Notes under the pieces: model-generated
Told to the model about the DNA's origin: nothing
What the model saw: only the letters and a program-made list of their open reading frames with translations
Databases searched by the model: none
Source of the DNA: DASUPK01 sp963804595
Lineage (GTDB): Bacteria; Actinomycetota; Thermoleophilia; Solirubrobacterales; 70-9
DNA: 64,000 nucleotides
Direction of reading: 5' to 3'
NCBI GenBank assembly: GCA_963804595.1
Contig: CAWDQZ010000023.1
Location: 16,127-80,126, forward strand
Made by a program: the position numbers and the translations under genes
Shown here: positions 25,483 to 33,676 of the stretch, one piece after another
Layout: each line of letters begins with the position of its first letter
Numbering within the stretch: the stretch's first letter is position 1

Positions 25483-26117
25483 CCGGGGCGCTGGGCCGCG
25501 ACGTCGAGCTCGATCCCGGTCAACTCGGTCAGCCTGGCGATGGTCTCGGCTGCGCTGCGGTGGAGGACGGCGGTCATCCCGACGGCCTCGGCTCCCTCGC
25601 AGTTCTCGCGCAGGTCGTCGACGAAGATGCACTCCTCGGGCTTCACCTCGAGCCGATCGGCGGCCAGCCGGTAGATCTCGGGCTGGGGCTTGTGCATGTG
25701 GACCTCGGCGGAGATCACGGCCGTGTCGAAGAGCTCGGTCAGCAACTGGCGGTCGTAGTGGTCGGTACTCCACGAATTCGAGATCAGCCCGGTGAGCGTG
25801 CCCGAGCCCCGGAGCGCCTTGCAGGCGCTGACCATCGCCACGTCGGGCTGCATCCCCTCGAACATGCTGTCGATCAGCCCCTCGGGGTCCTTGAGCCCAA
25901 GGCGGCGACCGAACTTCGATTCGAACTCGCCCTCGGTGAGCTCGCCGGTCTCCAGCCCGCGCAGGTCGGCCAGAGCTTCGGGGTCATGCCGAAAGAGATT
26001 CTTGATCGTGTCCGGATCGAGCCCCTCGTTGCGGAGGAACTCGGCGAAGCTGTCCCAGACCGAGGTGGTCAGGACACCGCCGAAATCGAAGAAGACAGCC
26101 GCATATGCTCTCGGCAT
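25479..26117 (-). CDS. HAD-superfamily hydrolase (subfamily IA), ACAD10 N-domain-like
   Basis: 212 residues. Motif I is FFDFGGVLTTS, motif II GLISNSW, motif III Lys in HMHKPQPEIYRL, motif IV CIFVDDLRENCEGAEAVGM. Motif I is DxG, without the second Asp, as in the HAD domains of animal ACAD10 and epoxide hydrolase-type proteins. The start codon (26117-26115) shares the CATG tetranucleotide with the ATG of the divergent phosphotransferase gene. Together with that gene and the ACAD11-type dehydrogenase at 30060-31358 it supplies the modules fused in ACAD10, which suggests a role in hydroxy-acid breakdown. Confidence 0.88.
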   Translation of the reverse strand: MPRAYAAVFFDFGGVLTTSVWDSFAEFLRNEGLDPDTIKNLFRHDPEALADLRGLETGELTEGEFESKFGRRLGLKDPEGLIDSMFEGMQPDVAMVSACKALRGSGTLTGLISNSWSTDHYDRQLLTELFDTAVISAEVHMHKPQPEIYRLAADRLEVKPEECIFVDDLRENCEGAEAVGMTAVLHRSAAETIARLTELTGIELDVAAQRPG

Positions 26118-27174
26118 GGAGGAGCAGGCTAACGAGGCGACGACGGACGCTGCCCCGGACGGGATCGACCGCGCGGGGATCGAGGGCTGGTTCGAGGAGA
26201 ACGTCCCCGAGGTGGAGCTGCCGCTCAGCTTCGATCGGATCTCCGGCGGGCGCTCGAACATGACCTTCGGTGTGCGGGACCCCGCGGGGCACGCCTGGGC
26301 GCTGCGCCGGCCGCCGCTCGGCAAGCGGCTCGGGTCCGCCCACGACATGGGACGCGAGTTCTATGCGATCTCCTCCCTCCAGGACACGCCCGTCCCGGTC
26401 CCGCCCGTGGTCGGGCTCTGCGAGGACGAGGAGGTGAACGGCGCGCCCTTCTACGTGATGGGTTTCGTCGAGGGACCGATCCTGCGCTCGGCCCAGGACG
26501 CGGAGACGTTCGACGAAGGCGAGCGGAGGGCGATCGGAGAGCGCGTCGTGGACACGCTCGTCGCGATCCACGAGGTCGATCCCGGCGAGGTCGGGCTCGG
26601 GGAACTGGGCCGCAAGGAGGCCTACGTCGAGCGGCAGCTGCGGCGCTGGCAGGGCCAGTGGGAGAAGTCGAAGACGCGCGAGCTGCCCTCGGTCGACGAG
26701 GTGCACGAGCGTCTCTCCGCCCGCATCCCCGAACAGGGACCGGCGACGATCGTCCACGGCGACTACCGGCTCGACAACATGATCCTCGCGCCCTCCGGCG
26801 AGGTCGCGGCGGTCGTCGACTGGGAGCTCTGCACGCTCGGCGATCCGCTCGCGGACGTCGGCATGCTGCTCGTCTACTGGTCGGAGGCGGGCGACGACTT
26901 CATGCCGCTCTTCGCCCCGGCGACGATCGCGCCGGGATTTCCCAAGCGCGCCGATGTTCGTGAGCGCTACGCGGAGCTGTCGGGACGCGACCTGAGCCAG
27001 ATCGACTTCTTCGTCGCCCTCGGCTACTGGAAGCTGGCGATCATCCTCGAGGGGGTCTACGCCCGCTATGCGTCCGGGCAGTACGGCAAGACCGACGAGG
27101 GTTTCCAGGAGTTCGCGAAGATCGTCGAGAGGCTGGCCGACGCGGCGAAGGACGCAACCGACCGGCTGCCCTAG
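26116..27174 (+). CDS. APH-fold phosphotransferase of the ACAD10/ACAD11 type
   Basis: 352 residues of the aminoglycoside-phosphotransferase kinase fold: FDRISGGRSNMTFGV (nucleotide loop), ALRRPPLGKRLGSAHDMGREF, the catalytic ATIVHGDYRLDNMIL and the metal-binding AVVDWELCTLGDPLADVG. These match the kinase domain fused upstream of the dehydrogenase in animal ACAD10/11, reported to phosphorylate 4-hydroxyacyl-CoAs before dephosphorylative elimination. The start overlaps that of the divergent HAD hydrolase gene. Antibiotic resistance is unlikely from the sequence type. Confidence 0.87.
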   Translation: MEEQANEATTDAAPDGIDRAGIEGWFEENVPEVELPLSFDRISGGRSNMTFGVRDPAGHAWALRRPPLGKRLGSAHDMGREFYAISSLQDTPVPVPPVVGLCEDEEVNGAPFYVMGFVEGPILRSAQDAETFDEGERRAIGERVVDTLVAIHEVDPGEVGLGELGRKEAYVERQLRRWQGQWEKSKTRELPSVDEVHERLSARIPEQGPATIVHGDYRLDNMILAPSGEVAAVVDWELCTLGDPLADVGMLLVYWSEAGDDFMPLFAPATIAPGFPKRADVRERYAELSGRDLSQIDFFVALGYWKLAIILEGVYARYASGQYGKTDEGFQEFAKIVERLADAAKDATDRLP

Positions 27175-27184
27175 GGTCCCCCGC

Positions 27185-27856
27185 TCAGGGTGCGGCGGGC
27201 ACCACGACCAGGGTGCCGTCGCCGTCGGGCAGGTCCGCGGTGTCGAAGCCGGGCTGGTCCAGCTTCTCGACCCGCGGCATCAGCGAGAGGAACGCCTCCT
27301 CGGTCTCGAGGAAGCCGATGCGCCGCGTCCGGTAGTGCATCGGCACGGCCCAGCGCGGGCCGAGCGTCTCGACGACCTCGGCGGCGGCCTTCGCGTCGAT
27401 CGTCGGCCCACCGCCGACCGGCACGAAGAGCAGCTCCGTTCCCTGGAGGGCGGCCTCCTGCTCCGGGCGCAGCCCGGCCTGGCCGAAGTCGCCGAGATGG
27501 GCGACCCGGATCCCGCCGAGATCGAAGGCAAAGATCGTGTTGGGGCCGCGCTGCGTCCCGGCCGCGTCGTCGTGTTCGGAGGCGATTGCTACCACCTCGC
27601 CGATCGGCGACTCGAGCGTCCCCGCGGTCGAGCGAAGCACTTCGGGGCTGCCCGCGACCCCCGCCGTGCCGTTGTGGTCAACATGTTCGTGCGTGATCAA
27701 CAGGAGGTCGACATCATCGGCCTCGATCGCCGGGTACTCGAACTCGAGCCCGCGGTCCGCGGCCAGGCCGGACATGTCGCCGAACGGGTCGATGAAGACC
27801 TTGGTGCCGTCCGCCGTCAGGGTGAAGGCGGACTGGCCGTGCCACTCAACGCGCAT
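27185..27856 (-). CDS. metallo-beta-lactamase-fold hydrolase (UlaG-like)
   Basis: 223 residues from ATG at 27856 with GGAGG 7 bases upstream. Starts with the typical EWHGQSAFTL and carries the metal-binding THEHVDHNG motif; further metal ligands probably lie in ASEHDD, AHLGDFG and PMHYRT. This small UlaG/YtnP-like group includes lactonases and phosphodiesterases. The ATG overlaps the stop of the MFS exporter gene by 11 bases, so the two form an operon. Confidence 0.87.
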   Translation of the reverse strand: MRVEWHGQSAFTLTADGTKVFIDPFGDMSGLAADRGLEFEYPAIEADDVDLLLITHEHVDHNGTAGVAGSPEVLRSTAGTLESPIGEVVAIASEHDDAAGTQRGPNTIFAFDLGGIRVAHLGDFGQAGLRPEQEAALQGTELLFVPVGGGPTIDAKAAAEVVETLGPRWAVPMHYRTRRIGFLETEEAFLSLMPRVEKLDQPGFDTADLPDGDGTLVVVPAAP

Positions 27857-29570
27857 GCTGTTCCTCCAGTGTCTGGATTTGCGGTCTCCGCGCCGGCTCG
27901 CCCGCGGGCTCATCGGCGTGGTGGTAGCGGCCGCCGCGGAGCAGGGAGGCGCCGGCGGCGACCAGGCAGGCGACGATGGCGAAGCTGAAGGCCGCGGTGA
28001 GGCCGTCTGAGAACGGCCCGGCGATCAGGTGGGGGAAGAAGGAGTGCCCGGTGAGCGCGGCCTGCTGCTGAGCCGGCAGCGAGGCCAGCACGTGCGGCCC
28101 GATCAGGTGCTGGATCGGGTTGTACCCCAGGAAGGCCGCGAAGAGGACCGAGATCGGCGGCACGTCCGCCGCCTGGTGAGCGGCGGAGGCCGGGACTCCG
28201 TGCGCCTGGAGCCCACCGCTCAGGGTGGAGCCCAGGGTGGAGGAGAGCCCGATCACGAGCAGCGTGAAAAAGATCCCGATCGAGATCACCTGCGCCGAGT
28301 TCTGGAAGGTCTGGTTCATGCCGCCGCCGACGCCGCGGTCGCCCGCCGGGAGGCTGTTCATCACCGCCGCGCGGTTCGGCGAGGCGAAGAGCCCCATCCC
28401 GATTCCGGTGAGCAGCAGAATCCCGGCGAAGAGCGGATAGGCGAAGTCGATCGGCAGGGTCATCAAGAGCCCGAAGCTGAGCGCGGAGAGGAGCATCCCT
28501 CCGGTCGCGAAGGGACGGGCGCCGAAGCGGTCCGAGAGATAGCCGGAGGTGGGTCCCGCGACCAGCATCCCGACGGTCAGGGGCAGCATGTAGATGCCGG
28601 CCCAGAGCGGCGTCTCGGTGAAGTCGTAGCCGTGCAGCGGCAGCCAGATGCCCTGCAGCCAGATGATCAGCATGAACATCAGTCCGCCTCGGGCGACCGC
28701 CGCCAGGAAGGTCGAGAGGGTGCCGAAGGTGAAGGCGCGGATGCGGAACAGGGGGAGCCGGAACATCGGGTCCTTGGCCCGCCGCTCGACCAGGACGAAG
28801 GCGATCAGCGAGGCGAGGGAGCAGGCGAGCAGGAGGAGAACGCGCGGGCTCTCCCAGCCGGTCGGCGAGCCGCCGTACGGGCGGATCCCGTAAGTGACCG
28901 AGACCATCGCCAGCACCAGGCCGAGGGCGAAGGTGAGGTTGCCCCACCAGTCGATCGAGGCCGGCCGCGGAGCGCTCCGCTCCTCGAGCTTGAGGTAGGC
29001 CCAAACGGTGCCGAACAGCCCGACGGGAACGGAGATCAGGAAAACGAGGCGCCAGTCGATCGGCGCCAGCAACCCGCCGAGAACGAGCCCGACGAACATG
29101 CCGCTGACGCCGACGATGTTGTTGATCCCGAGCGCCATCCCGCGCTGGTTCGCGGGAAAGGCGTCCGTGATGATCGCCGCCGCGTTGGCGAGCAGGCAGG
29201 CCCCGCCGATTCCCTGGACGATCCGGAAGACGACCAGGTAGAGCGCCCCGGCCTCACCCGTCATCCAGTCGATCGTGAGCAGCAGAGAGGCGACGGTGTA
29301 GATGACGAAGCCGAGGTTGAAGATCCGGACCCGGCCGTACATGTCGCCGAGCCGGCCGAGGCTGACGATCAGCACGCTGGTGACGACGAGGTACCCGAGG
29401 ATCATCCACAGCAGGTAGAAGCTGTTGGAGGGGATCAGCGGGTCCAGGTGTATGCCGCGGAAGATGTCCGGCATCGCGATCAGCGTGATCGACGCGTCGA
29501 GCGTCGCCAGCAGAACCCCGAGCGTGCAGCAGGAGAGGGCGATCCACTTGTAGCGGTCCTCCATCGCCAT
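27846..29570 (-). CDS. MFS drug:H+ exporter, 14-segment (EmrB/QacA type)
   Basis: 574 residues with about 14 hydrophobic helices. The N-terminal motif TLDASITLIAMPDI, the A-loop LGRLGDMYGRVRIF and the motif-C-like GVSGMFVGLVLGGLLAPI fit the DHA2 family. An unusually long loop (about residues 440-510) precedes the last helix. It is downstream of an inverted repeat and divergent from a marR gene, a layout typical of MarR-repressed efflux systems. Substrate unknown. Confidence 0.92.
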   Translation of the reverse strand: MAMEDRYKWIALSCCTLGVLLATLDASITLIAMPDIFRGIHLDPLIPSNSFYLLWMILGYLVVTSVLIVSLGRLGDMYGRVRIFNLGFVIYTVASLLLTIDWMTGEAGALYLVVFRIVQGIGGACLLANAAAIITDAFPANQRGMALGINNIVGVSGMFVGLVLGGLLAPIDWRLVFLISVPVGLFGTVWAYLKLEERSAPRPASIDWWGNLTFALGLVLAMVSVTYGIRPYGGSPTGWESPRVLLLLACSLASLIAFVLVERRAKDPMFRLPLFRIRAFTFGTLSTFLAAVARGGLMFMLIIWLQGIWLPLHGYDFTETPLWAGIYMLPLTVGMLVAGPTSGYLSDRFGARPFATGGMLLSALSFGLLMTLPIDFAYPLFAGILLLTGIGMGLFASPNRAAVMNSLPAGDRGVGGGMNQTFQNSAQVISIGIFFTLLVIGLSSTLGSTLSGGLQAHGVPASAAHQAADVPPISVLFAAFLGYNPIQHLIGPHVLASLPAQQQAALTGHSFFPHLIAGPFSDGLTAAFSFAIVACLVAAGASLLRGGRYHHADEPAGEPARRPQIQTLEEQHAR

Positions 29571-29579
29571 TCAACTGTA

Positions 29580-29603
29580 CAGGTAAACTGCACAAGTTAC
29601 CTG
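29580..29603. promoter_or_regulatory. inverted repeat, probable MarR operator
   Basis: CAGGTAA and TTACCTG are perfect 7-base arms with a 10-base spacer, centred between the divergent MFS and marR genes (9 and 25 bases from their starts). CTGTACAG (29575-29582) overlaps its left edge. The position suits autoregulation and exporter repression. Confidence 0.6.
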
Positions 29604-29628
29604 CCGAGTTCGGCGCTATATTCGAGCC

Positions 29629-30063
29629 ATGGCGACCAAGACCCAGACGGACGTCCCCGCGACAGCGAGCGAGCTGCGCGTCGTGCTGGGTCAGCTGTTC
29701 CGCCGGCTGCGCGCGGAGCGCCGCTTTCCCCTTCACCATGCGGCCGTCCTGGGGCGCCTCGATCGCGAGGGCCCCTCGAGCGTCAGCGACCTGGCCTCGG
29801 CGGAGCGGGTCCGGCCCCAGTCGATGGCCCAGACGGTGAGCGAGCTCGAGTCCCAGACCCTCGTCGAGCGCAGTCCCGACCCAGACGATGGCCGGCGGGC
29901 GCTCGTCGAGCTGACCGCGGCCGGGCGGGAGACCCTCGAGGACGACCGCCGCCGCCGGGTCGGATGGCTCGTCTCGGCGATCGAGGAGCTGCCGCCGGAG
30001 GATCAGAAGACCTTGGAGCGCGCCACCTCGATCATCGGGCGGCTTGCCGAGAGCTCGGGCTAG
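29629..30063 (+). CDS. MarR-family transcriptional regulator
   Basis: 144 residues with a winged helix-turn-helix: LGRLDREGPSSVSDLASAERV (helices 2-3), RPQSMAQTVSELESQTLVER (recognition helix) and the wing DPDDGRRALVELTAAGRE. N- and C-terminal helices make the dimer interface. It most likely represses the divergent exporter/hydrolase operon through the adjacent inverted repeat, with relief by a small aromatic or drug ligand. Its stop overlaps that of the convergent acyl-CoA dehydrogenase gene by 4 bases. Confidence 0.92.
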   Translation: MATKTQTDVPATASELRVVLGQLFRRLRAERRFPLHHAAVLGRLDREGPSSVSDLASAERVRPQSMAQTVSELESQTLVERSPDPDDGRRALVELTAAGRETLEDDRRRRVGWLVSAIEELPPEDQKTLERATSIIGRLAESSG

Positions 30064-31358
30064 GTCCTCGCCTCGGCGGGCTCGGGGGACCCGCCGGTGC
30101 CGGTCACCGGAGCGTGCCGCTGTCCATTGCCGGAGTCGGGAGCCTCGTCCCGCTTTGCCGCCCGGTTGAGCTCGCGGCGGGCAATCACCATCTTGTGGAC
30201 CTCGTCCGGACCGTCGGCCACCCGCAGCATGCGCATGAAGCGCCACATCCCGGCGAGCGGCGTGTCGTCCGACATGCCGAGCGAGCCGTGCACCTGGATC
30301 GCGCGGTCGAGGACGTCCATGACGACGTTGGCCGCGACCACCTTGATCATCGAGATCGCCTGGCGGGCGCGGCGCTTGCCCTCGGTGTCCATTTGCCAGG
30401 CCGCGTAGAGCGTCAGGAGTCGGGCCTGGTCCACCTCCATCCGCGACTTCGCGATGAAGTCCTGGACGAACTGCTTGTCGGCGAGCGGACCGCCGAACGA
30501 GTCCCTGGAGTTGGCCCGGTCGCACATCATCTCGATGGCGCGCTCGGCGGTCCCGATCGCCCGCATGCAGTGGTGGATCCGGCCGGGACCGAGCCGGTCC
30601 TGGGCGATCACGAAACCGGCGCCCCGCTCCCCGAGAAGGTTCCCCTCGGGCACCCGACAGTCCGTGTAGCGGATCTCGCAGTGGCCCGGTCCCTGGTCGT
30701 GTCCCATCACGGAGACGTTGCGGACGAGCTCGAAGCCCGGCGTGTCGACGGGCACCAGGATCATGCTGGCCCGCGTGTAGGGGGGAGCGTCGGGGTCGGT
30801 GACCACCATCGCGATCGCGAAGTCCGCGCCGTTCGCCCCCGAGGTGAACCACTTGTGCCCATTGATCACCCACTCGCCGTCGTCCGTCAGCTCGGCGCTC
30901 GTCTGGAGCGTGGTCGGGTCGGAGCCGGAGACCTCGGGCTCGGTCATCGAGAAGCAGCTGCGGATGTCGCCGTCGAGCAGCGGCTGGAGGAAGCGCTGCT
31001 TCTGCTCATCGGACCCGTGGTCGACCAGGATCTCCATGTTGCCCGTGTCGGGCGCCGAGCAGTTGAACGCCATCGGCGCGACCACGGGGCTGCGGCCCAT
31101 CTGCTCGCAGAGGATCCCGTACTCCCAGTTGGTCAGGCCGGCGCCGTACTCGCCGTCCGGCAGGAAGAGGTTCCAGAGCCCCTGCTCCTTGGCGGTCTGC
31201 CGGATGCCGACGAGGATCTCCGGGTAGGCCTTCCCGGGCTTGACCTCGTCGTCGATCGCCTTCATCGCCTCGGCCTCGACCGGGTAGACGTGCTCGTCCA
31301 TGAAGGTCCGGATGCGCTCGAGGAGGGACTCGACCTCGGGAGAAGGTTTGAAGTCCAC
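30060..31358 (-). CDS. ACAD11-type acyl-CoA dehydrogenase
   Basis: 432 residues. Distinctive family stretches: MAFNCSAPDTGNMEIL, RSCFSMTEPEVSGSDPT, LGPGRIHHCMRAIGTAERA and VADGPDEVHKMVIARREL. The ADGPDEVH segment replaces the EGT catalytic-base segment of ordinary acyl-CoA dehydrogenases, as in animal ACAD10/11. The C-terminal ~40 residues are Pro/Gly-rich and probably disordered. With the phosphotransferase and HAD hydrolase encoded 4 kb away it makes a plausible 4-hydroxy-acid catabolic set, though a more ordinary acyl-CoA substrate cannot be excluded. Confidence 0.92.
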   Translation of the reverse strand: MDFKPSPEVESLLERIRTFMDEHVYPVEAEAMKAIDDEVKPGKAYPEILVGIRQTAKEQGLWNLFLPDGEYGAGLTNWEYGILCEQMGRSPVVAPMAFNCSAPDTGNMEILVDHGSDEQKQRFLQPLLDGDIRSCFSMTEPEVSGSDPTTLQTSAELTDDGEWVINGHKWFTSGANGADFAIAMVVTDPDAPPYTRASMILVPVDTPGFELVRNVSVMGHDQGPGHCEIRYTDCRVPEGNLLGERGAGFVIAQDRLGPGRIHHCMRAIGTAERAIEMMCDRANSRDSFGGPLADKQFVQDFIAKSRMEVDQARLLTLYAAWQMDTEGKRRARQAISMIKVVAANVVMDVLDRAIQVHGSLGMSDDTPLAGMWRFMRMLRVADGPDEVHKMVIARRELNRAAKRDEAPDSGNGQRHAPVTGTGGSPEPAEART

Positions 31359-31381
31359 GCCTGAAAGCTACCGGGAAGCGG

Positions 31382-32188
31382 CTACGCGCCGCCGGGACCC
31401 GCCGTGATCCCGCGATAGCGGGCGAAGAGCTCGCTCTCGGACTCGAGCAGCCAGGCGAGCGAGACGTTGTCGACGTCGGCCAGCGCGCCCTCGAGGATGC
31501 GCGGGCCCTCGCCGCCCGCGATCTTCGGAGCGATCGTCAGGAAGAGCTCGTCCGCGAGGCCGGCCTCCCGCAGCCGCCCGTGCAGGGTGGGACCGCCCTC
31601 GCAGAGGACGGAGCGGATGCCGCGTTCCTGGCGCAGCCAGGCGAGCGCCTCGGCGAGGTCGACCCCGTCGGGATGCCGAATGACTTTCACCGGGGTTGCG
31701 GTCTCTGGCGGTTCCTGATCGGAGGCGGTGAAGATGACGACGCGCCCGCCGCCGTTGGTGAAGAGTCCCGCGTCCCAGGGAAGCTCGAGCCGGTTGGAGA
31801 TGATCACCGCGAGGGGATCGTGTGCGAGCAGTATCCGCTCGCGGTAGGCCCGTAGCTGCGGGTCCGGGACGATCCGGCCGTAGCGCTCTGCCCGCATCGT
31901 GCCGGCGCCGATCATCACGGCGTCGACGCGAGTGCGGAGCCGCAGCAGCATCTCGGTGTCGGTCGCGCTGCCGATCGGGCCGGATCTCCCGCCGATCGCC
32001 GCCCGGCCGTCCAGCGTCGTGGCGAAGTTGAGGATGAGGTAGGGGCGCTCGGGCAGCGCCAGCGGCTTGAGGTCGAGCTGGGCGAGCTGCTCGGCGACGG
32101 TCGTCTCGGCGGCGTCGGGGAGCAGCCGGCGGACCCGATGGGTCTCGCCTGGGATGCGGGACGGCGCGAGCTCCGTCCCCTTGCTCAC
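31382..32188 (-). CDS. RibD C-terminal / dihydrofolate-reductase-fold reductase
   Basis: 268 residues. The DHFR-like fold is shown by YLILNFATTLDGRAAIGG, VDAVMIGAGTMRAERYGR, IRSVLCEGGPTLHGRL and ADELFLTIAPKIAGGEGPR, all typical of the RibD reductase domain. It could reduce the riboflavin pyrimidine intermediate, or another substrate as in many actinobacterial paralogues; the deaminase domain is absent. Its start overlaps the RpiB-like stop (ATGA), indicating an operon. Confidence 0.85.
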   Translation of the reverse strand: MSKGTELAPSRIPGETHRVRRLLPDAAETTVAEQLAQLDLKPLALPERPYLILNFATTLDGRAAIGGRSGPIGSATDTEMLLRLRTRVDAVMIGAGTMRAERYGRIVPDPQLRAYRERILLAHDPLAVIISNRLELPWDAGLFTNGGGRVVIFTASDQEPPETATPVKVIRHPDGVDLAEALAWLRQERGIRSVLCEGGPTLHGRLREAGLADELFLTIAPKIAGGEGPRILEGALADVDNVSLAWLLESESELFARYRGITAGPGGA

Positions 32189-32631
32189 CCGGCGCCCTCG
32201 ATCTCGGCGAGGTGCTCGACGTTGGCGGCGTCCTCGGCGTCGGAGCTCGGTGAGGCGCCGAACCAGGCATCGAGGATCTCCCCGAGCTCCGCCTCAGAGG
32301 TCGCTCGGAGGCTGATTGCGAGGGCATTGGCGTCGTTCCACTTCCGCGCGCCCTCGGCGGTCTGCGCGTCGAAGCAGAGGGCGGCGCGAACCCCGTCCAC
32401 CTTGTTGGCCGCGATCGAGGCGCCCGTGCCGGTCCAGCAGCAGACGATCGCCTGCTCGGCGCGCCCATCGGCGATGTCCCGGGCCGCGGCCTCGCTCCCC
32501 CAGGCCCAGTCGTCACGCTCGCCCTCGGCGAGCGCGCCGTGAGGGAGCGGCTCGTGGCCGCGGTTGCGGAGCTCCTCCAGGACCGCCTCGGCGACGCCCA
32601 CGCGCTCGTCGGCGGCGACTGCGATCTTCAT
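32185..32631 (-). CDS. RpiB/LacAB-family sugar-phosphate isomerase-like protein
   Basis: 148 residues with the RpiB core: N-terminal KIAVAADERVG and the active-site segment VCCWTGTGASIAANKVDG, where the second Cys may be the catalytic residue. WNDANALAISLRATSEAE matches the C-terminal region that normally reads HNxANxLxLGxR; here the His is Trp-adjacent Lys (RKWNDAN). These changes and an added acidic C-terminus suggest a divergent substrate. Upstream of and coupled to the RibD-like reductase, so both may act on ribose-type phosphates. Confidence 0.8.
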   Translation of the reverse strand: MKIAVAADERVGVAEAVLEELRNRGHEPLPHGALAEGERDDWAWGSEAAARDIADGRAEQAIVCCWTGTGASIAANKVDGVRAALCFDAQTAEGARKWNDANALAISLRATSEAELGEILDAWFGASPSSDAEDAANVEHLAEIEGAG

Positions 32632-32638
32632 AGGAGGG

Positions 32639-33604
32639 TCAGTATTGCTTCCAGCCCGAGAACTCGCGGCCGGCGAACTCCTGCAGCGCCGCGACGTCCT
32701 CGGTGAACTGGGGGATCAGCGAGTCACGGATCGCGTCCGGCAGCTCGGGCTTCGGCGCGGAAGGGGCCTCGGGATCGTGCACCACCTTCTCGACGATCCA
32801 GCGAAGCCGCTCGGGGAAGCGGTCGAAGTTCCGATCGAAGGAGCGGAAGCCCGGGAGCTTGATCAGCTTCTCCATGAACTGGTAGCGGTCGGACTCCTTG
32901 GCCGTGGACTTCTCCCACTCGCGGGAGAACTGCTCTGAGTAGAAGGTGTCGTCGACGCCGGCGAAGCCGAAGGCCCTGCGCATCGTCGCCTCGCGGTCGG
33001 ACTGGAGCTCCTCCTGGGTGATCACGTCGATCCGGTTTCGATCGAACAGCTCGAGATAGGGCTGAAGCTGCATCCAGTAGCGCGAGCGGGTCACGTAGGT
33101 CTGGTCCGGCCGGGCGAGGGCCTGCTCCATCGGCCGGGTCTCGTAGCCGGCGCCGACCGCATGGCGCCAGTGGGAGAGGATCCGCGAGATCGGGTCGCGG
33201 ACCATGTAGATCAGCTTCGCCTCGGGGACGTGCTGGTGGATGCGCTCCGCGACGCCATGGAAGTAGGGCATGTTCGTGTAGTGAGGCGAGGACTCGCCGC
33301 GGACCGGGAAGCGGTCGTCGAAGCGCCCCTCGTACCAGTCGAGCCCGAGGTCCCAGTTGAGCTCCTCGACGAAGAAGTTGAGCTCCTTCGGCTTGGACAT
33401 GTTGATCTCGGGATGGAGGCCGAGGTAGTGGTGGATGCTGGTCGTCCCGCACTTCAGCCCGCCGATGATGATCAGGTTGGGGAGGGCGGCGTGGCGGCGG
33501 CGGCGCCTGGGCACGCGGCCGCCGCGCTTCCGGTCGGCGGTGAAGCGCTCGCGCGCTCGCCTGCACATCGCCTCATCGGCGGGGTCGTGCGTTGGCGGAG
33601 GCAT
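32639..33604 (-). CDS. PAPS-dependent sulfotransferase
   Basis: 321 residues from ATG at 33604. The 5'-phosphosulfate loop is IIGGLKCGTTSIHHYL, the 3'-phosphate site is YMVRDPISRILSHW. It resembles heparan-sulfate/NodH-type sulfotransferases that sulfate glycans or lipids. A basic N-terminal stretch (RKRGGRVPRRRRRH) precedes the domain and might interact with membranes. The frame is open far upstream but overlaps the divergent dehalogenase, so the later start is preferred. 7 bases downstream of the RpiB-like gene, possibly unrelated. Confidence 0.88.
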   Translation of the reverse strand: MPPPTHDPADEAMCRRARERFTADRKRGGRVPRRRRRHAALPNLIIIGGLKCGTTSIHHYLGLHPEINMSKPKELNFFVEELNWDLGLDWYEGRFDDRFPVRGESSPHYTNMPYFHGVAERIHQHVPEAKLIYMVRDPISRILSHWRHAVGAGYETRPMEQALARPDQTYVTRSRYWMQLQPYLELFDRNRIDVITQEELQSDREATMRRAFGFAGVDDTFYSEQFSREWEKSTAKESDRYQFMEKLIKLPGFRSFDRNFDRFPERLRWIVEKVVHDPEAPSAPKPELPDAIRDSLIPQFTEDVAALQEFAGREFSGWKQY

Positions 33605-33676
33605 GGCTGGAGATTGGACGGCAGCCACGAGGGCGGGCATGTTAGCGGCGACACAGCCGCATATCCTGCGCGCACC

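Noticed and set aside
25792..26115. Upstream extension of the phosphotransferase gene
   Set aside because: The frame is open for about 100 codons more, but it is antisense to the HAD hydrolase and the family N-terminus starts about 15 residues after the ATG at 26116.
28029..31364. 1,111-codon plus-strand open frame opposite the MFS and acyl-CoA dehydrogenase genes
   Set aside because: It runs antisense to two clear genes and straight through the marR gene in another frame. Its product is Glu/Asp/Arg/Gly-rich, typical of a shadow frame.
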